Below, piece after piece: positions 24,224-28,998 of a DNA stretch of 28,998 bases. A program made the translations under genes and the position numbers. The notes beneath the pieces were generated by a model, which saw nothing but the letters and a program-made list of their open reading frames with translations, searched no databases and had not been told where the DNA came from. Each line of letters opens with the position of its first letter. The first letter of the stretch is position 1. The DNA is from Fidelibacterota bacterium UBA2980. GTDB taxonomy: Bacteria > Fidelibacterota > Marinisomatia > Marinisomatales > Marinisomataceae. Where the stretch lies: positions 1-28,998 of the forward strand of contig DEAO01000016.1 of assembly GCA_002348725.1 (NCBI GenBank), in the 5' to 3' direction.

Positions 24224-27200
24224 CTAATGATGTGCTCCTACATTATGGTTTGTAATAAGTTTTGGATTTTGATTTCTAATTTTTGCAAGGTACGTTGTAC
24301 GAGGACTAGTTCCAAGCTGGCCTAATAAAGCATAATCGCGATTATTTCTTTTAGCTTTACTAACTCTACTATTAGGATCATTAATATCACCAAAAACAAT
24401 CGCATCTGCTGGACATGCATCTTGACATGCCGTTTTCACATCGCCATCAACCATTTCTCTATGCTCATTCTCTGCTTTAATTCTTGCTTCACTAACGCGC
24501 TGATAACAATAGGAGCATTTCTCCATTACCCCTCTAAAACGAACAGTCACATCTGGATTCATAGCCATCTGCACAATTTCTGGAGTGTCTTTTGTAAAAT
24601 TATAAAAATTAAATTTTCTTACTTTATATGGACAATTATTTGCACAATATCTTGTTCCTAGACATCTATTATATGTCATTTGGTTTACTCCATCACTAGA
24701 ATGGGTTGTAGCAGCTACTGGGCATACTTGTTCACATGGTGCTAATTCACAATGAACGCATGCAACAGATTGGCTAGATACTTCCGGATTTTCAGGATCG
24801 CCAGAAAAATAATTATCAATACGAATCCAATGCATTTCTCTACCATTTAATACCTGTTGTTTTCCAACAATAGGAATATTGTTCTCGCTTTGACAAGATA
24901 TAGAACAAGCATTACATCCAGTACAACTAGTTAAGTCAATTGACATTCCCCATTGCTGTCCTTTGCTATAATCATATTCAGGTTCAGGATTATACATTGA
25001 ATGATCTGCCCATGATCTCTTTTTGTCTGGCTTATGTGATTTCACAGCATCTTGTACAAAATTTGGATTATCTTTATAATGATCCAGCGTTGATTGACGA
25101 ACTAATTCAGGAATTCTTTGTTGAATACTATCCGTTCCACTTGAATTACCCAATAATGATAAACTATCTTCTTCTAACCCATAATGATCCTGTGTCCCAG
25201 CAAGAGGATAAGTTTTATTAAGAACCTTAATGCTTGCATTTACTCCATATGCCATTGTTGACATTGTGCGTAACTTGTAAGCATTAAATCCAACATCATT
25301 TCCGATTCTTCCATTAAAATCTCTACCATATCCTAATTCAATTGTAATGGTCTTTTTGTTTTGTCCTGGCACAATCCAAGCCGGAATGCTCATGGTCTTT
25401 CCATCTAGAGAGATTTCCAACATTTGACCATTTTTGATTTTTAGTTTTTTTGCAACAGACATACTAATTAGCGCTGCATTATCCCATGTTAATTGAGTAA
25501 TTGGTTTTGGTACTTCTTGCAACCATCCATTATTTGCATAACGACCATCATACGTTGATGGTGATGCAATAAATACTACTTCAAACTTATCGCTTTTGAC
25601 TTTTAGCTTAGTATTTAATGACGCTGTAGATAATTGCTTTGAAGATAGAGCTTTATATGCCTTTAATAATGGTTTTTGATGTACTCCATCATGCAATACT
25701 TTATTCCATTGTTTTTCAAAATTTGAATTTTTAATAATATTAGATTTCCAGACTTCTCTTATAAAGTCGTAAGAACTACTCTCTTTCCCATAGATAATAG
25801 GAATTAATAAATCAATTGCAGTATGTGATTGAAATAAAGGTCTAATTTGTGGCTGAATAACACTTGGATATCCATCATATGACATTGCATCTCCCCAATT
25901 TTCAAAGAAATGGGATTCTGCAATATGCCAATTAGAATGTTTCGAAGTTTCATCATATATATTGCTTAAATGCACAATATTCTGAACATTTTTAATTAGT
26001 GATTCAAATTTTAAATCTGCAGGAGCATTGTAAACAGGATTTCCCCCAAGAATAATTAGATTCTCAATTGAACCATTCTTCATTTTCTTACATAAGCCAA
26101 CAAAATCATCTACACTTGTTACATGAGAACTATCCAAAGGATAGTAATCCACTGGAGCATTTAATTTATCATTCAACATTGTAATGATTGCATGTGCATC
26201 TACACTTAAATGGCTTCCTCCAAGAATAATGCTACTTCCTTTATTCTCCATTAACTCTTCTGCAACAGCCTTAATCCACAAGTTATTTGAAGTCTTCAAA
26301 CTTCCAGTACTGATATTCATTCCTAATTTTTTCAACTCACTACATAGCTCTTTTAATACTAAGTCTAATTCACTTGTTGGAATATTTAATCGGTGATCAG
26401 CGCTAGCACCAGTTGCAGTCATCGAACTTTCCACTACATACAAACGATTCATAGTACTATTTTTATCTTCAACTCTTCTATTCTCTGAAAATTTTCTTGT
26501 GTTGTTGACATTATTATCATCAGAACCTAGAAAATCTGATCCAATTGATAAAATTGTCTTTGCCTTTTCTAATCGATTATACGGTTGCAACCTTTTTCCT
26601 AATGCTCTTTCAACTCCGGAATATAAATTTTCATTATTAATTGGTTCATATACGATCCAATCTGCATTTGGATAAATTTTCTTAAAATCTTTTCTTAATG
26701 CATTCATTGTTGGAGAGGATGATTCCTGCAAAAGCACTGCTAACCCTTTTCCTTTAGAATTATAAATTGATTCAGCATATTTTATATATTCAGACCAATT
26801 TACTTTTTTCCCATCAAGCTTTATTCCCCTTGCACGATCTGGATCATACATATCTAAAATAGATGCTTGGCTAAATACGTTTGATTTACCAAGAGATGTC
26901 GGATGATTATCATTTCCAAAAACTTTAATTGGTCTTTCATCATGATTTTCAATTACTAATCCAACAACATTATTTTTAAATGGCATAGTTGTTGCATATT
27001 CTTTTCTAATGCCAGGAATAGTGCCTGGGTGAGCTTCAACATAAGGAATAATTTTCTGAACTGGCTTTTTACATCCTTCTAAACTCGCTAATGCAACAGA
27101 TGCTGCGACTAATGATAAAAAGTTTCTTCTGGAAAGATTGCTCTCTTCTTGATGGTCAGATTGTTTAAGATATTTATTGTAATCTTTGTCTGAAGAAATA

Positions 27201-27307
27201 TCTTTTAAACTTTTCCAATACCCAAATTCATGGGACTTGGCCTTGTCTTCACTGTTATGGTTTGTTTTTACAAACTCTTCGTTTTTATTATTTTTTATCT
27301 GTGACAT
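24224..27307 (-). CDS. actB: Alternative complex III subunit ActB (molybdopterin-oxidoreductase-like + Fe-S domains)
   Basis: A 1027-residue periplasmic protein. After about 57 polar residues comes a Tat signal, SRRNFLSLVAASVALASLEG, with a possible lipidated Cys79. Residues from about 85 to 770 resemble a molybdopterin oxidoreductase, but ActB proteins bind no molybdenum there. The C-terminal ferredoxin-like part holds 15 cysteines between about 795 and 965, in CTGCNACSISC, CVHCELAPCEQVC, CLGTRYCANNC and CSYC...CQDAC; this fits three [4Fe-4S] and one [3Fe-4S] cluster as in known ACIII. It carries electrons from ActC to ActA. A 9-base upstream extension begins at TTG; I chose the ATG, which overlaps actA by 13 bases. 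Confidence 0.96.
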   Translation of the reverse strand: MSQIKNNKNEEFVKTNHNSEDKAKSHEFGYWKSLKDISSDKDYNKYLKQSDHQEESNLSRRNFLSLVAASVALASLEGCKKPVQKIIPYVEAHPGTIPGIRKEYATTMPFKNNVVGLVIENHDERPIKVFGNDNHPTSLGKSNVFSQASILDMYDPDRARGIKLDGKKVNWSEYIKYAESIYNSKGKGLAVLLQESSSPTMNALRKDFKKIYPNADWIVYEPINNENLYSGVERALGKRLQPYNRLEKAKTILSIGSDFLGSDDNNVNNTRKFSENRRVEDKNSTMNRLYVVESSMTATGASADHRLNIPTSELDLVLKELCSELKKLGMNISTGSLKTSNNLWIKAVAEELMENKGSSIILGGSHLSVDAHAIITMLNDKLNAPVDYYPLDSSHVTSVDDFVGLCKKMKNGSIENLIILGGNPVYNAPADLKFESLIKNVQNIVHLSNIYDETSKHSNWHIAESHFFENWGDAMSYDGYPSVIQPQIRPLFQSHTAIDLLIPIIYGKESSSYDFIREVWKSNIIKNSNFEKQWNKVLHDGVHQKPLLKAYKALSSKQLSTASLNTKLKVKSDKFEVVFIASPSTYDGRYANNGWLQEVPKPITQLTWDNAALISMSVAKKLKIKNGQMLEISLDGKTMSIPAWIVPGQNKKTITIELGYGRDFNGRIGNDVGFNAYKLRTMSTMAYGVNASIKVLNKTYPLAGTQDHYGLEEDSLSLLGNSSGTDSIQQRIPELVRQSTLDHYKDNPNFVQDAVKSHKPDKKRSWADHSMYNPEPEYDYSKGQQWGMSIDLTSCTGCNACSISCQSENNIPIVGKQQVLNGREMHWIRIDNYFSGDPENPEVSSQSVACVHCELAPCEQVCPVAATTHSSDGVNQMTYNRCLGTRYCANNCPYKVRKFNFYNFTKDTPEIVQMAMNPDVTVRFRGVMEKCSYCYQRVSEARIKAENEHREMVDGDVKTACQDACPADAIVFGDINDPNSRVSKAKRNNRDYALLGQLGTSPRTTYLAKIRNQNPKLITNHNVGAHH

Positions 27308-27942
27308 TTTTGACAATCCGCTACAGGTCTTTCATCTCCATGTTCTTTTACAAATGATGCAACAAACTCATCATAATCATCAGGTGGAGTCCAATACATA
27401 TTTGTTACTTGATTTGCTGGTCTAACTTCAGGGGAATCTGATCTATGACAATCTAAACACCAATCCATGCTTAATGGCTGTACTTGATATACCACTTCCA
27501 TTTCTGCAACATTACCATGACAGGATATACAAGCAACTCCTGAATTAACATGAACACTGTGGTTAAAATAAGCATATTCAGGAAGCATGTGGACTTTAAT
27601 CCATTCAATAGGTTTCCCAGTTTCCCAGCTTTCTCGAACTAATTTTAATTTTTCACTATCTGTTTTAACATAAGTATGACATCCCATACATGTTTCTGTA
27701 GGTGGGATTACAGCACTATAAGTTTGTTCAACTCCAACATGACAATATCGACAGTCAATATCGAGGTCACCTGCATGTAATTTATGACTATAAGGTACAG
27801 GTTGGATCGGTGCATAACCTACGTCAGTGTAATAAGGCGAACCATAGTACCAGATGAATGAAGATAATGAAAATAACAATAGGAAAATTCCCATCAGGAA
27901 GATTCCAGCAAGGTTATTAGTCCATCTGGAAAACAGCTGCAT
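27295..27942 (-). CDS. actA: Alternative complex III subunit ActA (pentaheme cytochrome c)
   Basis: A 215-residue cytochrome with an N-terminal membrane helix (about 11-31), uncleaved in known ACIII, and five CxxCH heme sites at residues 64, 85, 138, 162 and 210. The last site ends one residue before the C-terminus, which is normal for the family. It takes electrons from the Fe-S clusters of ActB and passes them to ActE or the oxidase. As the first gene of the 15-gene respiratory operon it lies just downstream of a promoter-like sequence (27977-28006). Confidence 0.96.
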   Translation of the reverse strand: MQLFSRWTNNLAGIFLMGIFLLLFSLSSFIWYYGSPYYTDVGYAPIQPVPYSHKLHAGDLDIDCRYCHVGVEQTYSAVIPPTETCMGCHTYVKTDSEKLKLVRESWETGKPIEWIKVHMLPEYAYFNHSVHVNSGVACISCHGNVAEMEVVYQVQPLSMDWCLDCHRSDSPEVRPANQVTNMYWTPPDDYDEFVASFVKEHGDERPVADCQKCHR

Positions 27943-27976
27943 TTTATTTAAGTAGTATCATTAGAAACCAAGAGGG

Positions 27977-28006
27977 ATATTAGGTCTTATTTGGCAAATC
28001 AGTCAA
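27977..28006 (-). promoter_or_regulatory. Sigma70-like promoter of the act-cox operon
   Basis: The minus strand reads TTGACT (28006-28001), 18 bases, then TAATAT (27982-27977). These match the consensus hexamers 5 of 6 and 4 of 6. Transcription would begin near 27970, leaving a leader of about 28 bases before the actA ATG. It is the best hexamer pair I noticed in an intergenic region here and stands before the longest operon. Confidence 0.55.
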
Positions 28007-28023
28007 GGACTAATTGAGAGAAT

Positions 28024-28060
28024 AAGCATATGCTTTTTTTGAATTATTAAATAAATTCAA
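28024..28060. promoter_or_regulatory. Two adjacent inverted repeats in the divergent intergenic region
   Basis: AAGCATATGCTT (28024-28035) is a perfect 12-base palindrome. TTGAATT-8 bases-AATTCAA (28039-28060) is an inverted repeat ending 4 bases before the transporter ATG. They lie between the transporter start and the -35 box of the act operon, a place where a regulator could affect either gene. They are AT-rich, so chance is not excluded. Confidence 0.35.
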
Positions 28061-28064
28061 CACA

Positions 28065-28998
28065 ATGAATGATTCCTATAAAATTGTATCATCATCAATT
28101 CTCTATTGGTTTTCTCAAAAAAAATGGTTTGTATTTAGTATTTTAATCGGATTGGCTTTGATTAATATGTCCACTCCTGTTGGTCTAACTGTCTCTGCAT
28201 ATCATAGTCTTGTGATATTGTTGATGGTGTTTATTTTAGTAACGTCACAACCAATCCCTTTTCCAGCAATTGCGTTGCTTGCATTAGTATTGCAAGTACT
28301 TTTAGGTGTAGCACCAGCAAATGAGGTAGCTTCGTCTTTAATGAATGACGCAGTGCTTTTTGTGATGGGATCATTAATGTTTGCAATTGCAATTGTACAT
28401 CAAGGACTTGATATACGTCTTGCAAAAATTATTATTAATATCTTTGGCAGAAGTAAAAGATTATTTATTGCCGGCTTGATGACTATATCAGCTGTATTAT
28501 CCTCTTTTTTAGGAGAACATACTATTATTGCTATCATGCTACCTATCGGACTATCTGTTATAAAAAATATAGATTCATCAAAACCCGACGGTAAAAATGC
28601 TGTCTTGTTAACTTTGTTCTCAATTGCATATGGGACAATCATTGGATCTATAGGGACACCATCAGGTGGAGCTCGAAATGTTATTATGATTAATTATATT
28701 CGAGAATTTAGTAATGTCACAATTGATTATTGGGGTTGGATACAGTATGCATATCCAATTTTAATTATTCAATTAATTATGGCATATTTTGTTCTACAAT
28801 TTGCATTTCCAAGCTCATTAGATAATATACAGCTGCAAGGATATAAAAAATCGGTAGCAAAATCAAACAGCGCAACAAACATAAGACATATATTTTCATC
28901 AATAATCATTGCAGCTATTATAGCAAGCTGGTTCTTATTCAATGAACAGTTTGGATTAGGCATTATTGCATTATGTGGAGTATTAATTTTTATGATTT
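28065..28998 (+). CDS. SLC13/DASS-like anion transporter, N-terminal 311 residues (cut by window edge)
   Basis: An open frame from the ATG to the window end with no stop; the C-terminal part is missing. It is a polytopic membrane protein with hydrophobic segments of the SLC13/divalent-anion symporter layout: NDAVLFVMGSLMFAIAIVHQ (94-113), a first re-entrant region SAVLSSFLGEHTIIAIMLP, and a second conserved loop IGTPSGGARN (196-205). The usual SNT signature of the first hairpin reads GEHT (150-153), so binding of sodium or substrate may differ. Likely substrates in the family are dicarboxylates, citrate or sulfate; none can be chosen. It is transcribed divergently from the act operon. Confidence 0.85.
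   Translation, partial: MNDSYKIVSSSILYWFSQKKWFVFSILIGLALINMSTPVGLTVSAYHSLVILLMVFILVTSQPIPFPAIALLALVLQVLLGVAPANEVASSLMNDAVLFVMGSLMFAIAIVHQGLDIRLAKIIINIFGRSKRLFIAGLMTISAVLSSFLGEHTIIAIMLPIGLSVIKNIDSSKPDGKNAVLLTLFSIAYGTIIGSIGTPSGGARNVIMINYIREFSNVTIDYWGWIQYAYPILIIQLIMAYFVLQFAFPSSLDNIQLQGYKKSVAKSNSATNIRHIFSSIIIAAIIASWFLFNEQFGLGIIALCGVLIFMI

Noticed and set aside
24940..25221. 93-residue plus-strand open frame inside actB
   Set aside because: Antisense shadow of a well-supported gene; no ribosome site or recognisable motif.
28231..28963. Minus-strand open frames near the right edge
   Set aside because: They are antisense to the continuous transporter frame, which has clear membrane helices and family motifs.

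Overview
The window is one AT-rich bacterial chromosome segment with almost no spare DNA; no stretch over 300 bases lacks a gene. The left edge carries the 5' part of a 16S rRNA gene on the minus strand. Together with an alternative complex III (ACIII) operon joined to a caa3 oxidase, this suggests a member of the FCB superphylum. My best guess is Marinimicrobia (SAR406) or a related marine lineage. This placement comes from reading the sequence, not from a tree. Several genes have clear Shine-Dalgarno sequences (for example AAGGAG before the thiolase and AAGGGA before coxI), so translation is not purely of the Bacteroidetes leaderless or SD-less type.

Layout. 1-930: 16S rRNA (minus). 931-1130: rRNA leader and promoter region. 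1131-4077 (minus): an uncharacterised 143-residue protein, trigger factor and a CNT nucleoside transporter, packed head to tail. 4160-10143 (minus): a fatty-acid beta-oxidation operon, TetR regulator - acyl-CoA dehydrogenase - thiolase - hydroxyacyl-CoA dehydrogenase/enoyl-CoA hydratase. A palindromic operator sits directly before the regulator's start codon. 10273-13306 (plus): a non-oxidative pentose-phosphate operon, rpe-tkt-rpiB, joined by ATGA overlaps.

13303-27942 (minus): a 15-gene run in the order actA-B-C-D-E-F, a small one-helix protein, sco, coxII, coxI, coxIII, coxIV, ctaA, sco, ctaB. Gaps are at most 20 bases and most junctions touch or overlap. A sigma70-like promoter lies just upstream. 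The products form a quinol-to-oxygen electron pathway: ACIII oxidises membrane quinol, passes electrons through its pentaheme (ActA) and monoheme (ActE) cytochromes to the cytochrome c domain fused to CoxII, then to CuA and the heme a/a3-CuB centre of CoxI. The two Sco proteins (copper delivery), CtaB (heme O synthesis) and CtaA (heme A synthesis) supply cofactors. 28065 to the right edge (plus): a truncated SLC13/DASS-like transporter, divergent from the respiratory operon.

I see no phage, insertion sequence, CRISPR array or tRNA. No wholly new system is evident. The most informative oddities are a Cys-less RpiB with the actinobacterial-type glutamate motif, the TetR operator next to the fad operon start, a type-A2 oxidase with the YSHP motif, a CtaA in which the ExxHR histidine is asparagine, an SLC13-like protein lacking the SNT motif, and a small IPIDR-motif protein between ActF and Sco. 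Several start codons were moved from TTG or upstream candidates to internal ATGs; the reasons are in the entries.
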